The notes: generated by a model not told the origin, from the letters alone. Numbered from the stretch's first letter, positions 15,355-23,736 are shown. The stretch is DNA of 64,000 nucleotides from Myxococcota bacterium (GCA_022710975.1 JAKLGA010000006.1:248001-312000); one strand, 5' to 3'. Numbers and translations: made by a program.

Positions 15355-16518
15355 ATGGGCGCGGTCCTGATGGCCTGGGCACCTGCCCTGTGGCTCCTCG
15401 CCGGAGCGCTCGCCGCGCCCGCGCTGCCCGCAGGACTCGAGGTGGAGGGCGACTTCGAGCTCGAGCAGCTCGACGACCTCGGCCGCGTCCACACCTACCT
15501 GCGCCTGGAGGCCGGACAGACGCTGCCGATCCGGGTGGATGGGCCGTTGACCCTCAAGCTCCTGGTGCGGGGCCTGGGCACCGGCACCCTGACCCTCGCG
15601 GTCCAGCTCGACGAGGAGGCGCCCCAGTCCCTGGAGAAGAAGGTCGCCGCGGCCTTCCCGGTGGCGCTGTTCCAGGCCGTGCCGCCGGGCCGGCACCTGG
15701 TGCGGATCACCCCCGCCGCCGCCGTCCGGGTGTGCCCGCTGAGCGTCCCGGGCACCGGCCTGGGCGGCGCGCCGCTCTCCTCCTCCGTCGGGCTCCCAGA
15801 GCCCGCGGACCCCGCGCCGCAGGCCCTGCCACCAGCGCTGCCTCAAGCCATGGAAGAACCGCCCGCCGGGGACGAGCCCCCTGCGCCCCCGGGCAAGCGC
15901 AGGGGGTTCATGCTGGCCGTCTATCCAGAGGCGCTGTTCCCCCTGGGCGGCTGGAGCCTGCACCGCTACGCGGGCGAGAGCGTCGCCGGGCAGCTCTATC
16001 CCCGGGACCTCCACCAGTTCGGTCCCGGCGTCGGGGCTGGGCTGGACGTGGGCTACGTCTTCTTCGAGTGGTTCGAGCTGTCGTTCTCCGCGCACCTGGG
16101 CTGGCTCTCGACCGACGAGTGGACCTCGTTCGCCGCCGAGCACGGGAGCGAGATCGAGGCCGAGGCGATGCAGTGGAGCCTGCTCGTCAACATGGAGGCC
16201 ATGTTCCTGGACCTCGACTGGCTCCACCTCGACGCGCGCCTGGGGCTCGGCTACACCCAGGCCTGGGGGCAGGAGTCCGTCGAGGCCTACCGGGGCCTCA
16301 GCTACGCGTACTCCTTCCTCGACCCGTCCTTCGCGCTGCGCGGCGGTCTGTCCGCGGGCGTCCCGCTGCTGGAGGGCCTCGAGCTCGTGGTGATGCTGGA
16401 GGTCTGGACGGGTTTCCCGGGCAGCGGACACACCGGCGCCGGGGCGGAGCCTTACCTGGGCCTGTCGGCCTCGGTGGGGCTGCGGCTCTGGCCCTTCCGC
16501 GTGGGGAGCGAACCATGA
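15355..16518 (+). CDS. Predicted outer-membrane beta-barrel protein
   Basis: 387 residues from the ATG at 15355, chosen for the strong GGGAGGTGA four bases upstream rather than an upstream GTG at 15184. A signal peptide (MAWAPALWLLAGALAAPALPA) leads a beta-rich N-terminal domain to ~residue 130 (GDFELEQLDDL, LPIRVDGPLTLKLLVRG). A Pro-rich linker (~140-180) follows. The C-terminal ~200 residues have the alternating aromatic/Gly pattern of an outer-membrane barrel (GVGAGLDVGYVFFEWFELSF, LDARLGLGYTQAW, YLGLSASVGLRLWPF). The final residues do not end in the classical aromatic. Its stop overlaps the next start (ATGA), so it is translationally coupled to the following lipoprotein. Confidence 0.75.
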   Translation: MGAVLMAWAPALWLLAGALAAPALPAGLEVEGDFELEQLDDLGRVHTYLRLEAGQTLPIRVDGPLTLKLLVRGLGTGTLTLAVQLDEEAPQSLEKKVAAAFPVALFQAVPPGRHLVRITPAAAVRVCPLSVPGTGLGGAPLSSSVGLPEPADPAPQALPPALPQAMEEPPAGDEPPAPPGKRRGFMLAVYPEALFPLGGWSLHRYAGESVAGQLYPRDLHQFGPGVGAGLDVGYVFFEWFELSFSAHLGWLSTDEWTSFAAEHGSEIEAEAMQWSLLVNMEAMFLDLDWLHLDARLGLGYTQAWGQESVEAYRGLSYAYSFLDPSFALRGGLSAGVPLLEGLELVVMLEVWTGFPGSGHTGAGAEPYLGLSASVGLRLWPFRVGSEP

Positions 16519-18056
16519 AGCCAGGGGAATGCCTCCGAGGTGTTGCGCGGGCCGCGGCGCTGCTGGCCGCGCTCGCCGTGGGCGGCTGCTGCGGTGACGG
16601 GGATGAGACCGGCACGGTCTGGGTCGCCAACGAGACCCCCTACTTCGTCCACGTGCTCCACCCGGACGAGACCACGCTCTACCTGCCGCCCGGCGAGTCC
16701 ACGCGGTTCGAGTCCGGTGGGGGCGCCGAGCTGACCGTGGTGATCGCGCCCGGCCAGGGCATCGAGGACCGCGCGGACGGGTGGCTGAGCTGCTGCACGA
16801 ACGACGACGACACCGTCGAGTGCGGCTCGGCGCGCATCACCTGGGACAGCAGGCTGCTGCTCGACAACTCCTCGCCCTCCTGCTCCATCTCGGACGGCTC
16901 CTGCCCCTTCGTCTACTCCCACGACGGCCGGGGGTTCGCCCTGGAGGGGGAGTCGCTGGTGGGCGCGCTCAACCTGGGCGCCGAGCGCGAGGACGCCGTG
17001 GTGCTCGACCAGGCCAAGCCGGCCGACGGGGTCTACCGCGTGCGGCTGGCGACCGAGCGAGCCGAGCTGGACCACCTGGACGCCGTGGTGCTCGAGGTGG
17101 TGGACCACCCGCCGGGCAGCCGGGTGCTCCGCCTGGCGGGCACCGACCTGGTCGGGGTCCGCGGGCTCGCGGCCCCCGGGCGGGCCGTGGACGCGACCGG
17201 GCGCGACCTGCGCCCCGTGCTCGCGGCCGCGGATGGCCGCAGCTGGGAGGCCGGCTCCACGCGCGTCCGGGACTGGGTGGAGCTGGAGTTCACGCGCCCC
17301 CGCGGCGCGGAGCAGGTCGTGCTGGCCCTGCGTGGGAGGAACACCCAGCGCGTCCAGGACGCCTACCACGCCTACATGCGCCAGTTCGGGCCAGGCCTGC
17401 CCAAGCTGATGCGCCTGACCAGCGAGTGGCGCTGGTACCGGCCGGCCCTTGCCCGGCTGCTCGACCAGGCGGGCTTCACCGCGCGGGTCCAGGTGTGGGG
17501 CCCGGACGGCTGGCGGGACGCCGGCGCGTTCGCGCCGGTCGGCCCGGCGGCGCCGCAGACGGTCGGCCTGCGCCTGGCGCTGCCGGCCGATGGATCCCCA
17601 AGCCTGCGCCTGCGGCTGGTCGTGCTGCCGGGCGCCTGGGAGGTGGACGCGCTCTCGGCCAGCTTCGCGCCCGAGGTGGTGCTGCTGCGCTCGCCGATCC
17701 AGCTCTCGGGCGTGGCGCACCTGGGGGGCGGAGCCGCGGGGCCGCTCGCGCCGGAGACGCTGCTGTCCGCGGACGGCCGGCGGGAGGTGCTGAGCCAGGG
17801 CGAGTCGCTGGAGGTCGCGTTCCCGGCCCCCGCGCAGCGCCCGGGCTGGGCGCGCACCGCCGTGCTGCGGCTGACCGGGTTCTACGAGGAGGCGGCCTGG
17901 TCGCGGCGGCCCTGCATGCAGTGGCGCCACCTGGCCGCGAACCTCGCCGCCGACGACGCCTTCGCCCGTTTCATGCTGCGCGAGCTGGACTGGGAGCGCG
18001 CGGTGGACGGGTTCGGGGTGCTGGCGGGCGTGCCCCGCTCGGGGAGCGCGCCGTGA
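16515..18056 (+). CDS. Large lipoprotein of unknown function in a radical SAM operon
   Basis: 513 residues from the ATG at 16515, overlapping the previous stop. The signal peptide ends at Cys25 (LAVGGCC). Residues ~33-75 form a beta-type domain (GTVWVANETPYFVHVLHPDE). A Cys cluster follows (LSCCTNDDDTVECGS, SPSCSISDGSCPFVY). A segment resembling a domain I have seen in bacterial secreted proteins of unknown role comes next (CPFVYSHDGRGFALEGE, then VDHPPGSRVLR); this resemblance is from memory. The remainder is a beta-rich region with repeated D/G turns. Its stop overlaps the start of the radical SAM gene (GTGA), which suggests stoichiometric co-expression of barrel, lipoprotein and enzyme. 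Confidence 0.75.
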   Translation: MKPGECLRGVARAAALLAALAVGGCCGDGDETGTVWVANETPYFVHVLHPDETTLYLPPGESTRFESGGGAELTVVIAPGQGIEDRADGWLSCCTNDDDTVECGSARITWDSRLLLDNSSPSCSISDGSCPFVYSHDGRGFALEGESLVGALNLGAEREDAVVLDQAKPADGVYRVRLATERAELDHLDAVVLEVVDHPPGSRVLRLAGTDLVGVRGLAAPGRAVDATGRDLRPVLAAADGRSWEAGSTRVRDWVELEFTRPRGAEQVVLALRGRNTQRVQDAYHAYMRQFGPGLPKLMRLTSEWRWYRPALARLLDQAGFTARVQVWGPDGWRDAGAFAPVGPAAPQTVGLRLALPADGSPSLRLRLVVLPGAWEVDALSASFAPEVVLLRSPIQLSGVAHLGGGAAGPLAPETLLSADGRREVLSQGESLEVAFPAPAQRPGWARTAVLRLTGFYEEAAWSRRPCMQWRHLAANLAADDAFARFMLRELDWERAVDGFGVLAGVPRSGSAP

Positions 18057-19147
18057 GATCCGCGGCGCCCGATCAGCCGGCGCCCGGCGCCTACCAGAAC
18101 GACTTCGTGGCTGGCACCTGGGCCGCCTGGGCGGCCGGGCGGCCGGAGCTGGCGGGGCCGGCCGCGCGGCTGATGGCAGCGCTCGCGGCGGGCGAGGCGC
18201 TGCGCCAGGCCGAGGCCGCGCGGCGCGGCCTCGAGCTGCCGGAGACCCTGGCGCTGAGCCTGACCTCGGCCTGCGAGCGGCGCTGCCGGTTCTGCCGGGT
18301 GGGCGACCAGGTCCGCGGGCCCCTGCGGGAGCTGCCGCCCGACCTCCTGTCCAGGGCCCTGGCCGAGGCGGAAGCGCTCGGTGCCCGCCGCGTCGCCCTG
18401 ATCGGGGGCGATCCGCTGCTGCACCCGGCCGCCGCGGAGCTGGTGGCCGCGCACCCGGATCTGTTCTTCACCGTGTTCACCAACGGCAGCCGCCTGGACG
18501 AGGCGCTCATCGCTCGGCTGGGCGCCCTGGCGAACTGCGCGCTGGTGGTCAACGCCAGCGCCTGGCCCGCGGAGCCAGACCAGGCGCTGTCCCGGCGGCT
18601 CGCCGAGGTGCTGGCGCGGCTCGACGCGGGCCGCTGCTTCTTCGGTTTCTCGGCCACCGTCCACCGCGAGAACCTCGAGGCCTACGCGCGGCCCGAGCTG
18701 CTCGAGGCGCTCTACGCGCGGGGCGCCCGCTTCGGCATCCTGTTCGACTACCTGGCGGACTTCGGCGTCCAGGACGACCCGCTCAGCGTGCCGGCGGCCA
18801 GGCGCGAGGAGCTCGTGGCCTCGGTCCGCGCGCTGGCCGCCCGCCTGGCGCGGCCGCTGCTGCTGGCGCCGGAGGACGAGGCCGTGATGGGCGGCTGCGC
18901 GGCCGCCGGCCGGCAGGTGCTCCACCTGGGCCCATCCGGCGAGATCACCCCCTGCCCGCTCGTGCCCTTCTCGCCCTTCCGCCTGGGCCAGGTGAGCCTG
19001 CTCGAGGCCCTGGAGAGCGGTTACTTCCGCGAGCTCCGCGAGCGCTCGCGGGCCTGGGAGCGGCTGGACGGGGCGTGCGCCTACCGCGCGGCCCACGCCG
19101 AGCTCGCGGAGATCTGCGCCCGCCACCGCGCCGCGCGGGCCTCCTAG
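18053..19147 (+). CDS. Radical SAM protein with SPASM/twitch-like C-terminus
   Basis: 364 residues from a GTG at 18053 overlapping the preceding stop. The 4Fe-4S/SAM motif is Cys74-x3-Cys78-x2-Cys81 (CERRCRFC), with GGDPLLHP as the SAM-binding GGE-like motif. The barrel continues through VFTNGSRLDE and FSATVHREN. The C-terminal region has C-x13-G-x4-C (Cys then GEITPC) and two further cysteines (ACAY, EIC), consistent with an auxiliary-cluster SPASM or twitch domain as in peptide- or sugar-modifying radical SAM enzymes. No small precursor peptide gene is visible next to it. Its genetic partners are an outer-membrane barrel and a lipoprotein, which is unusual; the substrate is unknown. Its stop overlaps the convergent gene in CTAG. 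Confidence 0.85.
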   Translation: MRSAAPDQPAPGAYQNDFVAGTWAAWAAGRPELAGPAARLMAALAAGEALRQAEAARRGLELPETLALSLTSACERRCRFCRVGDQVRGPLRELPPDLLSRALAEAEALGARRVALIGGDPLLHPAAAELVAAHPDLFFTVFTNGSRLDEALIARLGALANCALVVNASAWPAEPDQALSRRLAEVLARLDAGRCFFGFSATVHRENLEAYARPELLEALYARGARFGILFDYLADFGVQDDPLSVPAARREELVASVRALAARLARPLLLAPEDEAVMGGCAAAGRQVLHLGPSGEITPCPLVPFSPFRLGQVSLLEALESGYFRELRERSRAWERLDGACAYRAAHAELAEICARHRAARAS

Positions 19148-19785
19148 CGCGCCTCCAGGGCCGACACCAGCTCCGGGTCCGTGAGCAGGTCGGCCAGGAT
19201 GTCGGCGTACTCCAGCACGGCCGGGCGGTCGATCTGGCGCTCGGCCTCCCGCACCACGCTCGCCAGGCGCTGGCCGGCCGAGTCCAGCACCTGGGCCTCC
19301 AGCTTGTAGGTGAGCAGGTTCGTGTAGCCGCGGTAGCGGTCGTACATCCACTCGTGGATCACCAGGAACACGCTGCGGGCGGCCTCGCCCTGGCGCAGGC
19401 GGCTGAGCGCGATCACCTCGGGCTCCTTGGGCTGGAGCTCCACCTGGGCCACCAGGAAGCCCGCGCGCCTGAGCGCCTCGGCCGCGGCCTGCCCCAGGTC
19501 CGCGGCCAGCGGCCGGCCGGACTCCGTGTGGCGGTGGTGCGGGATGCCCCAGCGGCTGCGGGCCTGGCCGACGTACTCCGGCTCGGTCTGGCCCGAGAGC
19601 ACGTACTCGCGCCGGTCCTGGGCGGCCACCTGGATCGCCAGCCCGCCGCCCTGGTAGGGCAGCTCGATCAGCGCGTCGCCGTAGGTCACCCGCGGCCCGG
19701 AGGGGCCGACCACGAAGATGCAGCCCGGGGCCAGCAGGCCCGCCGCGCCCAGCGCGGCCACCGCGAACAAAAAAGCGCGCCTCAT
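19144..19785 (-). CDS. Lipoprotein of unknown function
   Basis: 213 residues from the ATG at 19785-19783 with GAGGAGGGGG upstream. The signal peptide ends at Cys22 (LLAPGC). The mature protein is alpha/beta, with an N-terminal region resembling periplasmic LPP20/GNA1162-type lipoproteins (LAADLGQAAAEALRRAGF, VFLVIHEWMYDRYRG, LTYKLEAQVLDSAGQRLAS). In that group a helix is followed by strands reporting a modified amphipathic fold. I cannot assign a definite family. It is convergent with, and shares the CTAG stop with, the radical SAM gene. Confidence 0.7.
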   Translation of the reverse strand: MRRAFLFAVAALGAAGLLAPGCIFVVGPSGPRVTYGDALIELPYQGGGLAIQVAAQDRREYVLSGQTEPEYVGQARSRWGIPHHRHTESGRPLAADLGQAAAEALRRAGFLVAQVELQPKEPEVIALSRLRQGEAARSVFLVIHEWMYDRYRGYTNLLTYKLEAQVLDSAGQRLASVVREAERQIDRPAVLEYADILADLLTDPELVSALEAR

Positions 19786-19806
19786 GACAGCCTTCCCCCT
19801 CCTCGC

Positions 19807-20484
19807 CTACAGGTAGCCCTCGATGAACTCGCGCACCGCGTCCTGGCCGTGGAACACGCCCAGGTGCCCCTCGCACAGCACGTCGGCCTCCAGGGCCAGG
19901 AGCTTCCGCAGGCTCGCGCGGTGCGCCTCGCGGTCCGAGCCGAAGGCCGGGTGGAAGGGCCCGTGGACGTCCTGGCCGAAGAGGACCCGCTGCCTGGTGC
20001 CGCCCTCGTCCACCTCGAGCCAGGCGCACATCGAGCCCGGGGTGTGGCCGGGCGTGTGCACCAGGTGCAGCACGCCGCCGGGGAAGGCCAGGCTCTCGCC
20101 CTCGCCCTGGATCTTCTGGTCCACCCTCACCGGCGCGAGCTCGGTCTGGTACCAGTCCGCGGCCGAGCGCAGGCGGTCCCCGCGCTCCAGCGTGTCCGCG
20201 TCGAGCGCGTGGGCGACCACCCGGCAGCCGGTCTCGGCCACCACCCGGGCGGCCGCGCCGGCGTGATCGATGTGCGCGTGGGTGAGCACCAGGCTGTGGA
20301 GCTGGTCCGCCGCCAGCCCGACCTGGCGCAGGTTCTTGCGGATGGCGGTCCAGCTCCCGGGGAAGGCGCCGCAGTCGATGAGCACCGGCGCGCCGAGGTC
20401 CAGCCCGTAGCACAGGCAGTCGGAGGGATCCGAGAACCCCTCCCCGCCCACCAGGAACACCCCGGGTGCGATTTTCCTCGGCAT
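19807..20484 (-). CDS. Metallo-beta-lactamase-fold hydrolase
   Basis: 225 residues. The MBL signature THAHIDHAG (residues 68-76: His69, His71, Asp73, His74) binds two metals. HTPGHTPGS near residue 140 supplies the third-motif His, GQDVHG the bridging Asp and CEGHLGVF a further His. The length and order fit a glyoxalase-II or quinoprotein-type MBL hydrolase, acting in the cytoplasm on an unspecified thioester, ester or lactone. A CLCYGL segment near residue 23 is not a usual feature. The ATG at 20484-20482 has no Shine-Dalgarno; TAGCAT lies seven bases upstream, fitting a leaderless start. The lipoprotein gene follows 21 bases downstream. Confidence 0.85.
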   Translation of the reverse strand: MPRKIAPGVFLVGGEGFSDPSDCLCYGLDLGAPVLIDCGAFPGSWTAIRKNLRQVGLAADQLHSLVLTHAHIDHAGAAARVVAETGCRVVAHALDADTLERGDRLRSAADWYQTELAPVRVDQKIQGEGESLAFPGGVLHLVHTPGHTPGSMCAWLEVDEGGTRQRVLFGQDVHGPFHPAFGSDREAHRASLRKLLALEADVLCEGHLGVFHGQDAVREFIEGYL

Positions 20485-20571
20485 GGGGGTGATGCTACCA
20501 TCGCCGCCGACGGGCGGCTACTCTGGCCGTTGACTCCGGCGCGGAGGGCGCGGGGACGGGGCCGCCGGGCC

Positions 20572-20970
20572 TCAGTTGAGGCTGAAGTCCTGGAAGATCT
20601 GGGAGACCTTGCCCGTGTGCTTGGGGCACTTCTTGCCGAACTTGCCGCTGGTCTCGAACATGTCCGCGAGGAGGGCCTTGACCCGCGGCGCGTAACGCTT
20701 GCCCAGAGCCTCCCGCTGCGCCTCGGACAGCCTGGCCACGTACTCCTTGGTCTCCTTCTTCTTCTTGAGGAAGTCGGCCAGGTTCTTCTTCTTGTAGCCC
20801 TCGAGCTCGGCCACGCCCTTGTCGCACTGGAGCAGGTTGCGCTTCAGGATGCCGAGCACCTTCTCGACGTGCCCGAGCAGCACCGGGGTGTGGTCCGCGG
20901 CCAGCGCCCCCAGGGGCGCGGACACCACGCCGACGAGCACCAGCATCCCCAGCATCCGGGTCCCTCTCAT
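20572..20970 (-). CDS. Small Lys-rich exported protein, unknown
   Basis: 132 residues from the ATG at 20970-20968, preceded by AGGAGG eight bases upstream; a GTG three codons earlier is less likely. The signal peptide MRGTRMLGMLVLVGVVSAPLGALA is followed by a helical mature protein with Lys clusters (GYKKKNLADFLKKKKETKEY) and two cysteines (LLQCDKG, KKCPKHTG). Periplasmic location is predicted. No family is recognised. It lies alone between the MBL hydrolase (87-base gap) and RtcB (84-base gap). Confidence 0.6.
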   Translation of the reverse strand: MRGTRMLGMLVLVGVVSAPLGALAADHTPVLLGHVEKVLGILKRNLLQCDKGVAELEGYKKKNLADFLKKKKETKEYVARLSEAQREALGKRYAPRVKALLADMFETSGKFGKKCPKHTGKVSQIFQDFSLN

Positions 20971-21054
20971 GACCGCCACCTCCTCGGTTCTATCCTGTCC
21001 TGCCTCACCATCAAGTAATCTTTTACCTGCCTTTGGTTCCCGCTGGATCCTGAA

Positions 21055-22527
21055 CTATCCCTTGAGCACTGCGAGGGGCAGCATGCGCGCCACGGGCCGG
21101 GCCAGGCCGGCGCCCACCACGGTGTCGATCACCGCGTCGATGTCCTTGTAGGCCGCCGGGGCCTCCTCCTTGATGGAGCGCGGGTCCTCGCACACCAGCA
21201 CGATCCCCTCCATGCTCCTGTGGAACTCCGCGTCCGAGATGAGCCCGCTCTCCCCCTGGCGCCTGCCCCGCTTGCCCCGGCCCTTGAAGCCCTTGGCCGC
21301 GGTGCGCGACATGACCCGCCCGGCCCCGTGGTTGGTCGAGAACAGGGCGCGCGCGCCGCTCTCCACCCCGCGCAGGAGCCAGGAGGCCGTGCCCATCGAG
21401 CCGGGGATGAGCACCGGCTGGCCGAGCGCCGCGAAGGGGGTGCCCTGCATGCGCTCGCCCGGGAAGGCGCGGGTCGCGCCCTTGCGGTGGACCACCAGGC
21501 GCTCCTCGCCGTGCCGCTCGAGGGAGGCCAGGTTGTGGGCCACGTCGTACAGGCAGGGCAGCTCGGCCGGGCCCAGCTCGCGGCGCAGCACCCCCCGGGC
21601 CAGCATGGCCAGCACCTGGCGGTTGGCGAAGGCGTAGTTGGCGGCCGCGTTCATCGCGCCCAGGAAGCGGAGCCCCTCGGGCTCCCCGGCGGGCAGGATG
21701 GCCAGGTGATCGTTGGGCACGCGGATGCCCTGGCGCCGGTCGTGGGTGGCCGCCAGGCGCATGTAGTGCCCGCCCACCTCGTGCCCCAGGCCGCGCGAGC
21801 CCGAGTGAATCATGACCACGAGCTGGCCGGCGCGCAGGTCCCAGGCCTGGGCCGCCTCCCCGTCCAGCACCGCCTCCACCCGCTGCAGCTCCACGAAGTG
21901 GTTGCCGCCGCCCAGGGTGCCGAGCTGCGGCAGGCCGCGCTCGAAGGCCCGCGCGGGCACCGCGGCCGGATCGCCCTCCAGGCTGCCGCCGCGCTCGATG
22001 CGCGGGAGGCTGGCCTCCTCCTGGTCCAGATCGGCCGTGGCCAGCTCCGGGTGCCCCCGGCGCAGGCTGGCCTCGTGCCTGAGCCCGGACAGCAGCCCGG
22101 GCACCCCGCGCGCCAGCACCGCCTCCAGGGTGCGCGCCCCGACCACCACGTTGGACTTCCCCTCCCCGAGCGGGATCACCCGGCGCAGCGCCTCCGCCAG
22201 CGGGCCCACCGGCACCTCGGCGGCCTGCCAGGGCGTGGTCAGCAGGCGCATGCCGCAGTTGATGTCGTAGCCGACCGCGGCGGGCGAGACGAAGTCGCGC
22301 GCGCCCAGGACCGCCCCGATGGGCACGCCGTAGCCCACGTGGATGTCGGGGGTGGCCAGGACGCGCGAGACGCCGGGCAGGCAGGCCGCGTCGCGCAGCT
22401 GCCCCAGCGCGTCCGCCTCGAGCGGCAGCGCCGCGGAGGCGAACACCTCCGCCTCCACCTGCATCGCTCCCACCCGCGGCATGCGCAGGCGGAAGTCGTC
22501 CAGGCGCTGGCACTCGACCCGCGCCAT
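21055..22527 (-). CDS. rtcB: RtcB RNA-splicing ligase
   Basis: 490 residues, the usual size. RtcB joins RNA 2',3'-cyclic phosphate or 3'-phosphate ends to 5'-OH ends using GTP and Mn2+. The metal-binding motif GYDINCGMRLL gives Asp88 and Cys91. GTLGGGNHFVE gives His210 and IHSGSRGLGHEVG gives His241. His400 in NHGAGR is the guanylylated nucleophile, so all key residues are present. PDIHVGYGVPIG is also typical. The start is only three bases after the stop of the CsgG-like/barrel gene, so they form an operon. No archease, RtcA or RtcR gene is nearby, so partner and regulator are not visible here. Confidence 0.95.
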   Translation of the reverse strand: MARVECQRLDDFRLRMPRVGAMQVEAEVFASAALPLEADALGQLRDAACLPGVSRVLATPDIHVGYGVPIGAVLGARDFVSPAAVGYDINCGMRLLTTPWQAAEVPVGPLAEALRRVIPLGEGKSNVVVGARTLEAVLARGVPGLLSGLRHEASLRRGHPELATADLDQEEASLPRIERGGSLEGDPAAVPARAFERGLPQLGTLGGGNHFVELQRVEAVLDGEAAQAWDLRAGQLVVMIHSGSRGLGHEVGGHYMRLAATHDRRQGIRVPNDHLAILPAGEPEGLRFLGAMNAAANYAFANRQVLAMLARGVLRRELGPAELPCLYDVAHNLASLERHGEERLVVHRKGATRAFPGERMQGTPFAALGQPVLIPGSMGTASWLLRGVESGARALFSTNHGAGRVMSRTAAKGFKGRGKRGRRQGESGLISDAEFHRSMEGIVLVCEDPRSIKEEAPAAYKDIDAVIDTVVGAGLARPVARMLPLAVLKG

Positions 22528-22530
22528 GGC

Positions 22531-23637
22531 TCAGAAGTGCGCGCCGGCCGCCAGCGCCAGCCCCCCAGTGGTCACCTCGCCCAGCGGCAGGTCGAAACAC
22601 CAGGACAGCGCGGCGAAGAACCGCTCGGCGAAGGGGAAACGCAGCCCGAGGTCCAGGAGCAGGACCGGGCGCACCAGCGTGTCGAGGTCCAGCGCGGACA
22701 GGCTGGACTGGGTCCCGGCCAGCGACACCGAGACCGGCAGCACGGCCGCGACCCCCACCGCCAGCTCGGCGAAGGGCTCCAGCCAGGGCAGCACCGGGTA
22801 GGCGAATCGGTAGCCGGCCAGGGCTCGCAGCGCGTCCCGGTCCAGGCTCAGGCGCCAGGACTCGAGGCCCGCCTCGATCGGCACCTCCGCCTTGCCGCGC
22901 CAATGCTCGCGCAGGTAGTCGAGCTGGGCGAAGGCCAGGTGGTGCTGGGCGAAGCGCACCCCGAACCGGGCGCCCACCGCCCAGGCCTTGCCGGTGTTGA
23001 TGCCGCGCGCCTCGGCCTGGCCCCCCAGGCCGACCCAGCCCTGGCCCCACACCCCCGGGCGGTCGAGGCCGTTCTCCTCCCACCAAGCCGGGTCGTCGCC
23101 GCCGAGCAGCGCCTCGCCGAGCTGCGCCTGCACCTGCAGCTCGAAGCGATCCACCTCGGCCGGCACCTGCACCACGCCCAGGAGCTCGGCCACGGCCCCG
23201 GGCACCTCGCCCAGCAGGTCGGCGCTGTCGCCGCGGATGCGGCGCGACACCGCCCGCAGCACCAGCACCCGCTTCACGTCGATCAGCTTCAGGTTGAGCA
23301 GGTAGGTGCCGTCGAAGACGCTGACGTTCCCCGCGGCCATGCGGTCCACGCCCAGGGCTCCGCCGATCTCGGCCATGCAGCCGTCGTCGCTGCAGCCCAC
23401 CAGGAGCTTCTGCTCCTCGAGCCCGAGCACCGAGCGGATGTCCTCCTTGCCGATCACCCGGAAGTCGCCCAGCTTGCGGATCTCGGCCGCCACCAGGTCG
23501 GACAGGGCCTCCATCTGCTCCTGGGTGATGCCGCCCTTGGAGGCGAAGTCGGTGACCGCGATGGACAGGGGCTGGGCGCGCGCGGGCAGGGCGAGCAGCA
23601 GCAGGCCGAGCAGGGCGCAGGGGAGCGGGCGTGGCAT
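22531..23637 (-). CDS. Exported CsgG/TolB-like domain fused to a predicted beta-barrel
   Basis: 368 residues. The signal peptide (ALLGLLLLALPARA) is followed by a domain of ~150 residues. This domain resembles the curli secretin/FlgO-type fold found in many lipoproteins (LSIAVTDFASKGGI, LSDLVAAEIRKLG, FRVIGKEDIRSVLG, GCMAEIGGALGVDRM, LLNLKLIDVKRVLVL). The C-terminal ~190 residues have the alternating pattern of an outer-membrane barrel (GWVGLGGQAEARG, LAFAQLDYLREHW, LLLDLGLRFPF, LALAAGAHF). It ends in Phe, as outer-membrane barrels often do. The start ATG lies six bases from a TATGAT -10 box with no Shine-Dalgarno. It is the first gene of a two-gene operon with rtcB, an unexpected pairing. 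Confidence 0.75.
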   Translation of the reverse strand: MPRPLPCALLGLLLLALPARAQPLSIAVTDFASKGGITQEQMEALSDLVAAEIRKLGDFRVIGKEDIRSVLGLEEQKLLVGCSDDGCMAEIGGALGVDRMAAGNVSVFDGTYLLNLKLIDVKRVLVLRAVSRRIRGDSADLLGEVPGAVAELLGVVQVPAEVDRFELQVQAQLGEALLGGDDPAWWEENGLDRPGVWGQGWVGLGGQAEARGINTGKAWAVGARFGVRFAQHHLAFAQLDYLREHWRGKAEVPIEAGLESWRLSLDRDALRALAGYRFAYPVLPWLEPFAELAVGVAAVLPVSVSLAGTQSSLSALDLDTLVRPVLLLDLGLRFPFAERFFAALSWCFDLPLGEVTTGGLALAAGAHF

Positions 23638-23643
23638 GGGGGC

Positions 23644-23672
23644 ATCATAGAGTTCCCCTCCCCGGCGATCAA
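23644..23672 (-). promoter_or_regulatory. Putative leaderless promoter for the CsgG-like/rtcB operon
   Basis: On the minus strand TTGATC (23672-23667) and TATGAT (23649-23644) are separated by 17 bases. The -10 ends six bases before the ATG at 23637, so transcript and reading frame would begin at about the same base. Its -35 lies six bases from the -35 of the divergent promoter at 23679. Confidence 0.55.
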
Positions 23673-23678
23673 GCGCCG

Positions 23679-23708
23679 TTGACCCCGGATCCGGGCGGCG
23701 GCTATCCT
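23679..23708 (+). promoter_or_regulatory. Putative promoter for the FG-GAP lipoprotein gene
   Basis: TTGACC (23679-23684), 18-base spacer, TATCCT (23703-23708). Transcription would start near 23715, leaving a ~22-base leader with GAGGAGG before the ATG at 23737. Confidence 0.5.
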
Positions 23709-23736
23709 GGGCCTGTCAGCCGAGGAGGTCCGGCCC

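Noticed and set aside
11758-16431. 1557-codon minus-strand open frame
   Set aside because: Antisense to the Cys-rich lipoprotein and barrel genes; His/Val/Ala/Arg-biased mirror of GAC/GGC-rich codons with no domain.
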